A program made the translations under genes and the position numbers. From Arthrobacter sp. AZCC_0090 (GTDB lineage Bacteria; Actinomycetota; Actinomycetes; Actinomycetales; Micrococcaceae), in NCBI RefSeq assembly GCF_014207375.1, contig NZ_JACHEE010000002.1, forward strand, positions 62,001-126,000: DNA of 64,000 bases. The letters are read 5' to 3'. Each line of letters begins with the position of its first letter. Within the stretch, counting starts at the first letter, position 1. Below the pieces are notes generated by a model, which was not told where the DNA came from, made no database searches, and saw only the letters and a program-made list of their open reading frames with translations. Shown one piece after another: positions 1 to 8,224 of the stretch.

Positions 1-1201
1 TGTAGGTGACGTCGCCCGCGAGCGAAAGTTGTTCGGTGCGTTGCGGAATCGGCGTCGGGGGCGGCGGCGGGCCGACGGGCGCCGAAGGCACAATGACAGG
101 GGGAACGACGGCGGCTGGCGCGACCATGGGGATCGCTTCGGTGGCGTTTTCCGCACCTGCCTTCGGGCTTCCAAGTCCCTGTGCGGCCTTGATCTTCTCG
201 ACGGCGATTTCGGCCTGCGTCGGGCGGCGGACCCCGGGCGGCACGGAAGGCGCGCCCTGAGCGGGAGTGGCGTCGTCGTCGACGATTGCGTGCTCGAACG
301 CCTCATCGCCGACATAGCCTTCAAGCCCGGCGTCGTCGTCGTGATCCTTGCCGAAGAAGCGTTTGCGGCGTTTCTTCTTCGGCTCAACGGCCGCCGCGTT
401 TTCGTAGAGGTAGCTGCGGTCGTGCGAATCGCCGTGTTGCCGATCGGCATCCACCAGGTCGACGCCCATGAGGTGCTCGTAGGCGCCGCGGATACGTCGA
501 GGAATAGCGCCAAAAGGGGTGGCTGTGACAATCAGGAGGGAGACGAACGCCAAGGCGCCGTAGACGATGACGGGTACTGCGGCGTGGATGGCGGCAAGGG
601 GCGACGCCGCGAGGAAGCCGAGCATTCCCCCGGCTCGCCGGAGACCGTCGAAGCCATCGGCGACAGTCGGCTGGCCCCCGACGATGTGGGCCAAACCAGT
701 GCCGGCGAATGTCATGATCAGGAAACCGATGCCCACCCGGTTGTTGCCACGGCTGTCCCACGGCTGCCGGAAGAGCCGGAATGCGCAGACGAAAAGCATG
801 AGCGGCAGAAGCAGGGACACCCAGCCGAAGGTCCCGTTCACGATGCCATAGACGACGTCCGGGAACCAGCCTTTGAGGCCCCACCAGGCGAAGGTTGCGA
901 TGAAGACACCGAGCGCCAGGTTGAAAAGCGCCGCGCCGTCCCGGCGGTCCGCAGGATCTAGGTCACTGACGTCGTGGCCGATCCGGCGGATGCCTGCGCC
1001 CACCACGTGGCCGATTCCCAACCAGGCACCGGCAAGCGCACGCAGGATCCAGGGCTGTTGGGGTTCGACGACGGCCGCCTGCTTGCCGCGGGCCGCCGCT
1101 GTGCTGCTCCTGCCGGACTTAGCCGGGGTCCGGCCGCTGCCCGAGCCGCCGGATTTGCTATTGGAGCTGCCTCTAGGCGCGGAGGTAGTACGAGTCGCCA
1201 T
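1..1201 (-). CDS. ftsK: DNA translocase FtsK, N-terminal part (runs off the left edge)
   Basis: FtsK is a septal, membrane-anchored DNA pump that clears and segregates chromosome ends at division. About 400 codons are visible, starting from ATG at 1201. The N-terminus is low-complexity (Ser/Gly/Lys/Ala), followed by about four hydrophobic segments between residues 60 and 230. A charged linker with a KKKRRKRFFGKD stretch comes next, then a Pro/Ala-rich region. This is the usual FtsK anchor and linker layout. The motor and gamma domains lie outside the window, so the call rests on the N-terminal architecture and on the neighbours rnj and dapA, the order common in Actinobacteria. A TAGCGT box ends 7 nt before the ATG and suggests a leaderless transcript. 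Another multi-pass protein is possible but less likely. Confidence 0.85.
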   Translation of the reverse strand, partial: MATRTTSAPRGSSNSKSGGSGSGRTPAKSGRSSTAAARGKQAAVVEPQQPWILRALAGAWLGIGHVVGAGIRRIGHDVSDLDPADRRDGAALFNLALGVFIATFAWWGLKGWFPDVVYGIVNGTFGWVSLLLPLMLFVCAFRLFRQPWDSRGNNRVGIGFLIMTFAGTGLAHIVGGQPTVADGFDGLRRAGGMLGFLAASPLAAIHAAVPVIVYGALAFVSLLIVTATPFGAIPRRIRGAYEHLMGVDLVDADRQHGDSHDRSYLYENAAAVEPKKKRRKRFFGKDHDDDAGLEGYVGDEAFEHAIVDDDATPAQGAPSVPPGVRRPTQAEIAVEKIKAAQGLGSPKAGAENATEAIPMVAPAAVVPPVIVPSAPVGPPPPPTPIPQRTEQLSLAGDVTY

Positions 1202-1208
1202 ATCGGCC

Positions 1209-1214
1209 ACGCTA
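1209..1214 (-). promoter_or_regulatory. Putative -10 box of ftsK (leaderless)
   Basis: TAGCGT on the minus strand is followed by exactly 7 nt and the ATG of ftsK. No Shine-Dalgarno sequence fits in that gap. The same TANNNT-N6/7-start arrangement recurs at ten other genes in this window. The -35 element is not recognisable. Confidence 0.45.
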
Positions 1215-1323
1215 CCCCAGTCCGGGCGGAATCCCGCGGATTTCAGGGGCGCGGAGGAACCATGTTGCCCCTGTTGAACAATCAGCGGGCCCGATGTCAC
1301 CGAGACCTGGGCCGAAAACACCG

Positions 1324-1351
1324 GCGGCCCGGTTCGTGAGAACCGGGCCGC
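1324..1351 (-). terminator. Intrinsic terminator after rnj
   Basis: A perfect 12-bp GC-rich stem (GCGGCCCGGTTC and its complement) closes a GTGA loop. On the minus strand it is followed within a few bases by TTTT. It lies 47 nt downstream of the rnj stop codon and upstream of ftsK, so it should separate the two transcripts. Confidence 0.75.
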
Positions 1352-1397
1352 TCGGAGACTGGCTCCGAGGCGTCCGTGCTGGCTATGCCTCCAGAAG

Positions 1398-3089
1398 CTA
1401 CGCCTCCAAAACCAGGGGGATGATCATGGGCCGCCTGCGAAGCTTGCGGTTGACCCACGTGCCGATCACACGACGGACCACTTGCTGGAGCTGGTGGTTG
1501 GTGTGATCTGCGTGGTGGAGCACTGCGTCTTCGAGGGCCGCGTTGATCTTGGGAATGATCTCGTCGAACACGGAATCGTCCTCGGCTACGCCCCGGGCGT
1601 GGATCTCCGGTCCCGAGACGATCTTGCCGGTGGTGCGGTTGATCACGGTGATGACGGAGATGAAGCCCTCGTCGCCGAGGATCCTGCGGTCCTTGAGGTC
1701 GGCGTCGGTAATCTCGCCAACGCTGGAGCCGTCCACGTAGACGAAGCCCACTTCCACTTGGCCCACCACATTGGCCTTGTGGTCCCTGAGGTCGATCACC
1801 GTGCCGTTGTCGCTGAGGATCACGCGGTCCGCGGGGACGCCGGACTCCTCCGCAAGGTTGCCGTTGGCGATGAGGTGCCGGGTTTCGCCGTGCACGGGCA
1901 TTGCGTTCAGCGGTTTGAGGATGTTGTAGCAGTAGAGCAGTTCGCCCGCGGCCGCGTGGCCGGAGACGTGCACCTTGGCGTTGCCCTTGTGGACGACGTC
2001 GGCGCCGAGTTTGAGCAGCCCGTTGATGATCCGGTAAACGGCATTCTCGTTACCCGGGATGAGGCTCGAGGCCAGAATAACGGTATCGCCCTGGCCGACC
2101 ACAACACGGTGGTCGCCATTGGCCATGCGGGACAGCGCTGCCATGGGTTCGCCTTGGGAGCCCGTGGACATTAGGACGACGCGGTGGTCCGGCAGGTTGT
2201 CGATGTTCTTGATGTCCACGAGGATTCCCGGCGGGACGTCAAGGTAGCCAAGCTTCGCCGCGATGGCCATGTTGCGCACCATCGATCGGCCCACAAAGGC
2301 GACGTTGCGGCCGTGCTTGGCGGCGGCGTCGAGAACCTGCTGGACACGGTGCACGTGCGAGGAGAAGGACGCAACGATGATGCGCTTCTTCGCCTGGCCG
2401 AACAATCGGTCCAGGGTAGGACCGATTTCCTTCTCGGCCGTGGTGAAGCCGGGCACATCCGCGTTGGTGGAGTCGGCCATGAACAGGTCCACTCCTTCTT
2501 CGCCCAAACGGCCGAAGTGGCGCAGGTCCGTAATGCGGCCATCCAAGGGCAGCTGGTCCATCTTGAAGTCGCCCGTGTGCAGCACGTTGCCGCCGGCGGT
2601 TCGGATGAAGACAGCCAAGGCGTCCGGAATCGAGTGATTGACCGCAACAAATTCACATTCGAAGGGACCGAACTGCTCCACCTGTCCTTCGGTGACAGTG
2701 AGCGTGTAGGGCTTGATCCGGTGTTCCTGGAGCTTGGCCTCAACGAGGGCAAGCGTCAGCTGGGAACCGACCAGCGGCAGGTCCGGGCGCAGGCGCAGGA
2801 GGTACGGCACAGCGCCGATGTGGTCTTCGTGGCCGTGCGTCAGGACGATGGCAACGACGTCGTCGAGCCTGTCCTCGATGTACGAGAAATCGGGCAGGAT
2901 CAAGTCAACACCCGGCTGTGTCTCTTCGGGGAAGAGCACACCGCAGTCGACCACCAGCAGCTTGCCGTTGATTTCAAAAACGGCCATGTTGCGGCCGATC
3001 TCCCCCAGCCCGCCAAGGGGCACAATCCGGAGTGTTCCCTGCGGAAGTTTGGGCGGGGTGACAAGTCCGGGAAGGGCGGTTTGGGTCAT
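1398..3089 (-). CDS. rnj: Ribonuclease J
   Basis: RNase J is a cytoplasmic metallo-beta-lactamase/beta-CASP ribonuclease with 5'-exo and endonuclease activity in mRNA turnover and rRNA maturation. The 563-residue length is typical. The zinc-binding motif HGHEDH sits at residues 85-90 in a beta-lactamase fold. Downstream are the beta-CASP region (FSSHVHRVQQV, ADSTNADVPG) and the C-terminal HVSGHA motif. The start at 3089 gives a 19-residue lead into the conserved LRIVPLGGLGEIGRN core. It lies 27 nt after dapA on the same strand and is probably co-transcribed with it, the usual dapA-rnj pair of Actinobacteria. A strong hairpin terminator follows. Confidence 0.96.
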   Translation of the reverse strand: MTQTALPGLVTPPKLPQGTLRIVPLGGLGEIGRNMAVFEINGKLLVVDCGVLFPEETQPGVDLILPDFSYIEDRLDDVVAIVLTHGHEDHIGAVPYLLRLRPDLPLVGSQLTLALVEAKLQEHRIKPYTLTVTEGQVEQFGPFECEFVAVNHSIPDALAVFIRTAGGNVLHTGDFKMDQLPLDGRITDLRHFGRLGEEGVDLFMADSTNADVPGFTTAEKEIGPTLDRLFGQAKKRIIVASFSSHVHRVQQVLDAAAKHGRNVAFVGRSMVRNMAIAAKLGYLDVPPGILVDIKNIDNLPDHRVVLMSTGSQGEPMAALSRMANGDHRVVVGQGDTVILASSLIPGNENAVYRIINGLLKLGADVVHKGNAKVHVSGHAAAGELLYCYNILKPLNAMPVHGETRHLIANGNLAEESGVPADRVILSDNGTVIDLRDHKANVVGQVEVGFVYVDGSSVGEITDADLKDRRILGDEGFISVITVINRTTGKIVSGPEIHARGVAEDDSVFDEIIPKINAALEDAVLHHADHTNHQLQQVVRRVIGTWVNRKLRRRPMIIPLVLEA

Positions 3090-3116
3090 AATGCGCTACT
3101 TTCCGGCGGAATCCTT

Positions 3117-4028
3117 CTAGACAGTGAAGTCCATTCCAGCTTCCGCCAAGTCCTCGCGGATGGTTGCGATCTCGGCGGCGTCCGGCTCCACGAGGGGCAA
3201 ACGGACAACCGAGTTGGGCAGGACTCCCTGCCATTTAAGAATTTGTTTGGCGGCGACAGCGCCTTGGACCCGGGTCATGGTTGCACGCACCACGGGCTCC
3301 AGTTCGAAGTTGATCTTACGGGCCGTGCCGAGGTCGTTCGCGTTGATCGCGTCGACGAGCTCACGGAAGCGCCGGGTGACGACGTGCGTAGTGACGCCTA
3401 CAAGGCCCACTGCGCCCAGGGCCATCCACTGGAGGGTCAGGCCATCGTCCCCTGAATAGAAAAGGAGGTCGGTTTCAGCCATGACACGCGTTGCAGCCGC
3501 GAAATCGGCTTTGGCATCCTTGACCGCAACAATGTTGGGGTGGGCGGCAAGACCGATCATGGTCTCCGGCGCGATCTGAATGGAAGAACGCCCGGGAATG
3601 TCGTACAGCATGACCGGCAACTCGGTGGCCGACGCAATGGTCTCGAAATGGGCCCGGACGCCGGCCTGGCTCGGCTTGTTGTAGTACGGCGTGACGATCA
3701 AGAGACCGTCGACGCCGAGCTTCGCGGCTTCCTGGGAGAGGTGCACCGAGTGCGCGGTGTCATTGGTTCCGGTTCCCGCGATGATTGCGGCGCGACCGCC
3801 TACGGCTTCCTTCACGGCGCGGAACATGCCGAGGTTTTCCGCATCCGTGAGGGTGGACGTCTCTCCGGTTGTCCCGGTGACAACCAGGCCATCGCAGCCG
3901 TCGTCGACGAGTTTGACTGCCAATTCCGCTGCCTGCTTGTAATCGACTTCGCCGTCCTTGGTGAACGGGGTGACCATGGCGGTCAGAAGGGTACCGAGAG
4001 CAGGAACGTTCACACGAGAGTCAGACAT
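3117..4028 (-). CDS. dapA: 4-hydroxy-tetrahydrodipicolinate synthase
   Basis: DapA condenses pyruvate with aspartate semialdehyde in the first committed step of lysine and diaminopimelate synthesis. At 303 residues it has normal length. Visible active-site elements are the GTTGE motif (residues 52-56), Tyr142 in LYDIPGR and the Schiff-base Lys170 in VAVKDA. Translation probably starts at the ATG at 4028, because a TAACGT -10-like box ends 7 nt upstream and no ribosome binding site is present. dapB lies about 1.8 kb upstream on the same strand, and rnj follows directly. Confidence 0.96.
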   Translation of the reverse strand: MSDSRVNVPALGTLLTAMVTPFTKDGEVDYKQAAELAVKLVDDGCDGLVVTGTTGETSTLTDAENLGMFRAVKEAVGGRAAIIAGTGTNDTAHSVHLSQEAAKLGVDGLLIVTPYYNKPSQAGVRAHFETIASATELPVMLYDIPGRSSIQIAPETMIGLAAHPNIVAVKDAKADFAAATRVMAETDLLFYSGDDGLTLQWMALGAVGLVGVTTHVVTRRFRELVDAINANDLGTARKINFELEPVVRATMTRVQGAVAAKQILKWQGVLPNSVVRLPLVEPDAAEIATIREDLAEAGMDFTV

Positions 4029-4035
4029 ATGAAAA

Positions 4036-4041
4036 ACGTTA
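4036..4041 (-). promoter_or_regulatory. Putative -10 box of dapA (leaderless)
   Basis: TAACGT on the minus strand is followed by 7 nt (TTTTCAT) and the dapA ATG. There is no Shine-Dalgarno sequence in the spacer. It would give dapA its own promoter in addition to read-through from upstream genes. Confidence 0.4.
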
Positions 4042-4092
4042 CCCTGTCATCTACAGGATAGGAGAATGACGGCGTCGTGATTGTCGTCAAAT

Positions 4093-4839
4093 TCAGCGAA
4101 ATGGGAGCAAGGCCTCAGGCTGAAGCGTCGCGATGCCTATTGCCGAACCACTGACGTTGAGCTGGGTGAGGGCGCGGCCGTCCGGCCCCCAGGCGCCGCT
4201 GAGTCCGCACGAATCTCCGATGGACGTGGAACCGCCCATGTTGGCGAGGATGCCGAACATCCGATGATCCATGGACCTCGCGCCGAGATGGAGACCCAAC
4301 CGGTGCTCTTCGCCTTGGACATAGACGGCCGAAACAGCATAGACGTCCGCTCCCGCCTCAGCCGCTGCGGATGCATGGGACGGAACTGCGGCGTCGAAAC
4401 AAATGGCCAGGGCAATCCTCCACCCGTCGAGTTCGAGGAGGGCCGGACCACTTCCTGGCACGAACAGCTCCCGCTCGACTCCGTGCAGGTGGGTCTTGAA
4501 CGCGGGCGCCGCGTCTCCGGCGGGCCGGATGACCAGGGAAGCCAGGCGCGGCGTTCCGTCGCCTTCCCGGAATGCAGCACCGACAACCACCGTAATGCCG
4601 GTCCGCGTGGCGATGTCACGGATGTCCTCAAGTCGTGGATCCCCCGGAGTCACCCAGGCGTCCTCATCGGCGAACAGTTTCAGGTCATAGCCCGTCAGGG
4701 ACAATTCGGGAAAGACGACAAGTCGGACGCCGTGCGAATGGGCATCCTCGATAAGGCGGACGTGTTCCGGCACATTGGCGGGCACACCGCCGTCGTGGGC
4801 TTCGTACTGAATGGCGGCAACAGTCAGGGCAGCAGTCAC
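4093..4839 (-). CDS. Carbon-nitrogen hydrolase (nitrilase superfamily amidase)
   Basis: This 248-residue protein is a cytoplasmic nitrilase-fold amidohydrolase. The catalytic triad is visible: Glu45 in VFPELSLTGY, Lys115 in FKTHLHG and Cys147 in ICFDAAVP. The length fits single-domain members of the superfamily. The substrate cannot be read from the sequence. Family members cleave omega-amides, carbamoyl compounds or nitriles. It begins 23 nt downstream of the DUF222-like gene and lies upstream of dapA on the same strand, so it may be read from the upstream promoters. No link to lysine synthesis is implied by the sequence itself. Confidence 0.85.
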   Translation of the reverse strand: MTAALTVAAIQYEAHDGGVPANVPEHVRLIEDAHSHGVRLVVFPELSLTGYDLKLFADEDAWVTPGDPRLEDIRDIATRTGITVVVGAAFREGDGTPRLASLVIRPAGDAAPAFKTHLHGVERELFVPGSGPALLELDGWRIALAICFDAAVPSHASAAAEAGADVYAVSAVYVQGEEHRLGLHLGARSMDHRMFGILANMGGSTSIGDSCGLSGAWGPDGRALTQLNVSGSAIGIATLQPEALLPFR

Positions 4840-4862
4840 CTAGCCATCCTAGACTGGCCCGC

Positions 4863-5273
4863 TTAGGCAGGACCGCTTTGGCGACCGCCACCCGTGGTCC
4901 TCGCCGGACTGCCTTGATTCCGGCCCGTGGGAGCGTCCGGCAGCCGCGACGCCTCCGGCGAGCAATACTGGGCAACGGCCGATTCGCGCAAGCGGTCCGC
5001 CCACGCACCCAGCCGTTGGGCTGCCCGCACGTAGTCGAACAATTCAACAGGGGTCAACGATTCGAGGTCAGTCTCCGCAAGCCTCCTGGCCAGCTCGGCT
5101 CCCGGCTGTTGTTCGCCCAGGACGGTTCCCTCGCGCCGCCACTGCACGTCTTCCGGCGACTCCCCCGCGACGAGTTGGCGGAAGAGGAAGTCGACGACGC
5201 CCGGACTCATCGCCTTCATGGGCCCATCCAGGCCGTGGGGGTACGAGTTCTGCCGCTTCGAAGGATCGTTCAT
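4863..5273 (-). CDS. Short DUF222-like protein behind a LexA-type operator
   Basis: A 136-residue protein whose segment around residues 70-100 (LTPVELFDYVRAAQRLGAWA) resembles the start of the DUF222 region found in actinobacterial 13E12/HNH-type proteins. Those are usually 400 residues or more with a C-terminal HNH nuclease. Here the frame ends after a low-complexity Gly/Arg/Pro tail, so this is either a stand-alone or a truncated version. The ATG at 5273 is chosen because TACCAT ends 6 nt upstream and a 16-bp LexA-like box sits directly beyond it. An earlier ATG at 5318 would place the box inside the gene. Some mycobacterial 13E12 proteins are known SOS genes. Family assignment is by eye only. 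Confidence 0.5.
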   Translation of the reverse strand: MNDPSKRQNSYPHGLDGPMKAMSPGVVDFLFRQLVAGESPEDVQWRREGTVLGEQQPGAELARRLAETDLESLTPVELFDYVRAAQRLGAWADRLRESAVAQYCSPEASRLPDAPTGRNQGSPARTTGGGRQSGPA

Positions 5274-5279
5274 GCAGCC

Positions 5280-5285
5280 ATGGTA
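5280..5285 (-). promoter_or_regulatory. Putative -10 box of the DUF222-like gene
   Basis: TACCAT on the minus strand lies 6 nt before the ATG at 5273, with no Shine-Dalgarno sequence between. The LexA-like box starts one base further upstream, where a bound repressor would block the promoter. Confidence 0.45.
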
Positions 5286-5286
5286 T

Positions 5287-5302
5287 TCGAACATATATTC
5301 GA
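5287..5302. promoter_or_regulatory. LexA-type SOS box
   Basis: TCGAAC-ATAT-ATTCGA differs by one base from the actinobacterial LexA consensus TCGAAC-N4-GTTCGA. The palindrome lies at the promoter of the DUF222-like gene, 14-29 nt before its start. The consensus is established knowledge from mycobacteria. Binding here is inferred. Confidence 0.6.
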
Positions 5303-5333
5303 ATACAAGACAATCCATTCAGGCGGACCGCGG

Positions 5334-5825
5334 CTACTTGGCCCCTTCCGCGGTGGGCTGGGCGCGGAACAGGCGTACGGCGTCGCGCATGGATTCCCTG
5401 GCACGCTTGCGGTCACCGGCGGCATCGTACGCGCAGCTGAGGCGGAACCAAGAGCGCCAGTCCTCGGGCGCTGCCTCGGCCTCCACGCGGTACTTCTCGA
5501 ACTCTGCGTCCGCAGCCGCACGGACAATGCGTCCTCCAGGCGTACGCGGCAGGTTGTCCACCGGCAGCCCGCCCTCGGCTTCGAGCACCTTGGCCATCTT
5601 CTCGGTGCGGGCGCCAAACACCAGTTCCCGGATCAAAGCCCACGCCCCGATGATGGGAAGCACCAGATAGGCCGCGCCGATTCCCTTAGCTACCAGGTTC
5701 TGGTCGCTGAGCAGCAGGATCGAACGCTGGAAGGTGACCACCAAGTAGAGCACCAGCAGCAGCGTGACGGCACCCACCCAGATCTTGGTGCGGTTCTTCT
5801 TGAACGTGTTCCAAAGCGAGCCCAT
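5334..5825 (-). CDS. Membrane-anchored protein with a TPR-like tail
   Basis: A 163-residue protein with two hydrophobic segments (about residues 15-33 and 47-67) and a soluble C-terminal half. That half carries a tetratricopeptide-like helix pair around residues 118-150 (DWRSWFRLSCAYDAAGDRKRARESMRDAV). The topology suggests an inner-membrane scaffold with its TPR exposed to the cytoplasm. It follows dapB by only 4 nt and is surely co-transcribed with it. Similar small proteins accompany dapB in related actinobacteria, but I do not know a function. No enzymatic motif is visible. Confidence 0.75.
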   Translation of the reverse strand: MGSLWNTFKKNRTKIWVGAVTLLLVLYLVVTFQRSILLLSDQNLVAKGIGAAYLVLPIIGAWALIRELVFGARTEKMAKVLEAEGGLPVDNLPRTPGGRIVRAAADAEFEKYRVEAEAAPEDWRSWFRLSCAYDAAGDRKRARESMRDAVRLFRAQPTAEGAK

Positions 5826-5829
5826 GCGC

Positions 5830-6588
5830 CTACAGCCCCAAGTCCAGGTATCCGTCCAGGCCGACTGTCAGCCCGGGGTGGGCTGCGACATTTCGAAGTC
5901 CCAGCAGCACACCGGGCATGAAGGACGCCCGGTCGAAGGAATCGTGGCGGATGGTCAGTTGCTCCCCCGGACCGCCGAGGAGCACTTCCTGGTGCGCCAC
6001 CAGCCCGCGCAGGCGGACGCTGTGGACGCGGATACCGTCAACGTCGCAACCGCGCGCGCCGTCAAGGGCGGTGTCTGTGGCGTCCGGGCTGGCCGGGACT
6101 CCGGCTTCTTCGCGGGCCGCCGCAATGAGCTGGGCCGTGCGGACGGCAGTGCCCGAAGGCGCGTCCACCTTGTTGGGATGGTGAAGTTCGACGATTTCGA
6201 CTGATTCGAAATACTTGGAGGCTTTGGCGGCGAACGCCGAGGCCAGGACTGAGCCGAGCGCGAAGTTGGGTGCGATCAGGACGCCCGAGCCAGGGTTCGC
6301 GGCCAGCAACTCGCGCAAGGCTGCAAGCCGAGCGGCGTCCCAGCCAGTGGTGCCGACCACGGCGTACATACCGTGTTCGACGGCGAAACGGACGTTCGCT
6401 TCGGTGCTGTCCGGAACCGTGAGGTCCACAACATACTTGGCGCCGGCGTCGAGCAGGGCATCGAGGGAGTCGCCGCGGCCGAGCGCCGCGACGAGCTTCA
6501 TGTCGGCGGCTGCCTCCACCGCCCTGACGGCTTCTATACCCATGCGCCCGTGGGCGCCCAGCACGGCAACAGCAAGTTGTTCGGTCAT
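5830..6588 (-). CDS. dapB: 4-hydroxy-tetrahydrodipicolinate reductase
   Basis: DapB reduces the product of DapA with NAD(P)H in lysine/diaminopimelate synthesis. The 252-residue frame begins MTEQLAVAVLGAHGRMG, with the Rossmann motif GAHGRMG at residues 11-17. It continues with APNFALG and the ELHHPNKVDAPSGTA motif that carries the catalytic His and Lys. An open frame extends upstream to 6843, but that part overlaps moaE and is not conserved-looking. The ATG at 6588 is favoured by TAGGGT 7 nt upstream. The membrane TPR gene follows after 4 nt. Confidence 0.95.
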   Translation of the reverse strand: MTEQLAVAVLGAHGRMGIEAVRAVEAAADMKLVAALGRGDSLDALLDAGAKYVVDLTVPDSTEANVRFAVEHGMYAVVGTTGWDAARLAALRELLAANPGSGVLIAPNFALGSVLASAFAAKASKYFESVEIVELHHPNKVDAPSGTAVRTAQLIAAAREEAGVPASPDATDTALDGARGCDVDGIRVHSVRLRGLVAHQEVLLGGPGEQLTIRHDSFDRASFMPGVLLGLRNVAAHPGLTVGLDGYLDLGL

Positions 6589-6595
6589 GACCTTA

Positions 6596-6601
6596 ACCCT
6601 A
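6596..6601 (-). promoter_or_regulatory. Putative -10 box of dapB (leaderless)
   Basis: TAGGGT on the minus strand, 7 nt (TAAGGTC) before the dapB ATG. It helps decide the start against a longer open frame that runs into moaE. Confidence 0.45.
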
Positions 6602-6703
6602 CCGGTTGGTGGCTGCCCCAACGTGGGGTCGCCGGAACTGTGCTGGTTCGCCCGAACGCTCCGGCGAACCGGCACCGTTCCGGCGATTTCGACGGCAAGC
6701 GAG

Positions 6704-7159
6704 CTACTCCCCCGCGCCGACCCACTCCACCGTGCCGTCGCTGAAGAACTGTTCCTTCCAGATGGGCACTTGCGCCTTGATCCTGTCCACCAGTTCCGAG
6801 CACACCGCGAAGGCTTGTCCGCGGTGTGCAGCGGCCACGGCACAGACGAGTGCGGGATCGCCGATCTCCAGCATGCCGATCCGATGGGCCGCCCAAATAC
6901 GGACAGGTTGGGCAGCCTCTCCCGAGTGCTCTGCTACGAGCTGCGCCACGACGTCGGACATGACCTGATGCGCCGTGGGGTGGGCACTGTAGCTGAGTCG
7001 GTCCACGGGCTTGCCGCCGTCGTGGTTGCGGACCACGCCACTGAAGCTCACCACCGCCCCTGCCGTGTCCGATTCGACCGCCGCGATGGCTTGGTCCACG
7101 GAAATCGGCTCGGCGCTGAGGACTGCGCTAATGACTTCGAAGTCGGTTTCAGTGGCCAT
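6704..7159 (-). CDS. moaE: Molybdopterin synthase, large (catalytic) subunit
   Basis: MoaE works with thiocarboxylated MoaD to insert two sulfurs into cyclic pyranopterin monophosphate, giving molybdopterin. The 151 residues show the family pattern: SFSGVVRNHDGG near residue 38, HRIGMLEIGD near 92 and the active-site region KAQVPIWKEQFFSDG near the C-terminus with its two lysines. The gene overlaps mog by 11 nt and is the last gene of the minus-strand molybdenum cofactor run. Its partner moaD lies 7 kb away on the other strand, next to moaA. Confidence 0.95.
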   Translation of the reverse strand: MATETDFEVISAVLSAEPISVDQAIAAVESDTAGAVVSFSGVVRNHDGGKPVDRLSYSAHPTAHQVMSDVVAQLVAEHSGEAAQPVRIWAAHRIGMLEIGDPALVCAVAAAHRGQAFAVCSELVDRIKAQVPIWKEQFFSDGTVEWVGAGE

Positions 7160-7649
7160 GACTTCCCTCCAGTTGATCGCATAGGTGGGCGATGACAGGG
7201 TCCAGGACGGCGAGCCCGTCCATCACGCCTTTCGGCGAACCCGGAAGATTCACAATGAACGTCTTGCCTGCAGTGCCGGCGTGGCCCCGGCTCAGCATGG
7301 CCATGGGGGTTTTGGCAGCTCCGGCGCGGCGGATGCCTTCCATGAGGCCCGGTATTTCGCGATCCAACAAAGGCAGCGTGACCTCCGGCGTGCGGTCATC
7401 GGGGCTCAGCCCCGTCCCACCGCTGGTAATCACGACGGCGGGTTCCTGCGTCAGGAGCGCACGGATGGCGGCACCGACGGGCTCGCCATCCGGCACAACC
7501 ATGACGGGGAAGGTCTCGTAGCCGTGTTCGGCCAGCCAGTCCAGGATCACGGGACCGGTTTCGTCTTGGTACATTCCGGCCGCGGCACGGGTGGACGCAA
7601 TAACGACGCCGGCTCTCCTCGCACCGCGGTGGGGTTCGCAGCCGCTCAT
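7149..7649 (-). CDS. mog: Molybdopterin adenylyltransferase (MogA/MoaB family)
   Basis: This 166-residue cytoplasmic protein activates molybdopterin by adenylylation before metal insertion. The MoCF_biosynth domain fills the protein: an N-terminal GVVIAS strand, the [15 protein letters not shown] loop near residue 77-90 that binds the pterin phosphate, and the C-terminal NLPGSPKGV motif. It overlaps moaC by 4 nt and moaE by 11 nt, which indicates translational coupling. MogA and MoaB are hard to tell apart by eye, so the symbol is generic. Confidence 0.9.
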   Translation of the reverse strand: MSGCEPHRGARRAGVVIASTRAAAGMYQDETGPVILDWLAEHGYETFPVMVVPDGEPVGAAIRALLTQEPAVVITSGGTGLSPDDRTPEVTLPLLDREIPGLMEGIRRAGAAKTPMAMLSRGHAGTAGKTFIVNLPGSPKGVMDGLAVLDPVIAHLCDQLEGSHGH

Positions 7650-8224
7650 GCCTTCCCGCCTTCGACGCGTGCATTCGATACGGGGCCAAGGTCCCAGTCC
7701 CCGCTCTTCCCGCCGCTCTTGGCGAGCACCTGGATGCCGCTAATGACGGCGTGCTTGTCAACGGCCTTGATCATGTCGTAGACGCTGAGCGCGGCAACGG
7801 ATGCCGCGGTCAACGCCTCCATCTCCACGCCGGTGACACCTTTGGTCTTGACCGTCGCCAACACCATTACCGTGTGCGGACCGAGTTCGAAGTCCACTGT
7901 GACCTTGGAAATCGGCAGCTGGTGGCATAGCGGGATCAGTTCGGGCGTCTTCTTTGCCGCCATGATGCCGGCAACGCGCGCCACTGCCAGGGCGTCCCCT
8001 TTGGGAAGCTCACCGGCGCCGAGCAGGGCGAGTACTTCGGAGGTGGTGTGGACGGTGGCGGTAGCGGTAGCCTCGCGCGTGGTCACGGCCTTCCCGGAGA
8101 CATCGACCATCTGGGCCGTTCCATCCTGGCGCAAATGCGTCAGGGCGCCAACGCCATCCTGGCGTAGGTCGGTGGGGCCGCCGACGATGCCGGCGGAGTC
8201 TGAAGTGTCATTCACAACATCCAT
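7646..8224 (-). CDS. moaC: Cyclic pyranopterin monophosphate synthase
   Basis: MoaC converts the MoaA product into cyclic pyranopterin monophosphate. The 192 residues contain [30 protein letters not shown] (active-site His) and [20 protein letters not shown] with the catalytic acidic residues. The N-terminal 30 residues are longer than in E. coli and repeat the pentapeptide LRQDG (about residues 20-24 and 31-35), so the start could lie further in. As called, the gene overlaps moeA by 13 nt and mog by 4 nt. Confidence 0.94.
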   Translation of the reverse strand: MDVVNDTSDSAGIVGGPTDLRQDGVGALTHLRQDGTAQMVDVSGKAVTTREATATATVHTTSEVLALLGAGELPKGDALAVARVAGIMAAKKTPELIPLCHQLPISKVTVDFELGPHTVMVLATVKTKGVTGVEMEALTAASVAALSVYDMIKAVDKHAVISGIQVLAKSGGKSGDWDLGPVSNARVEGGKA

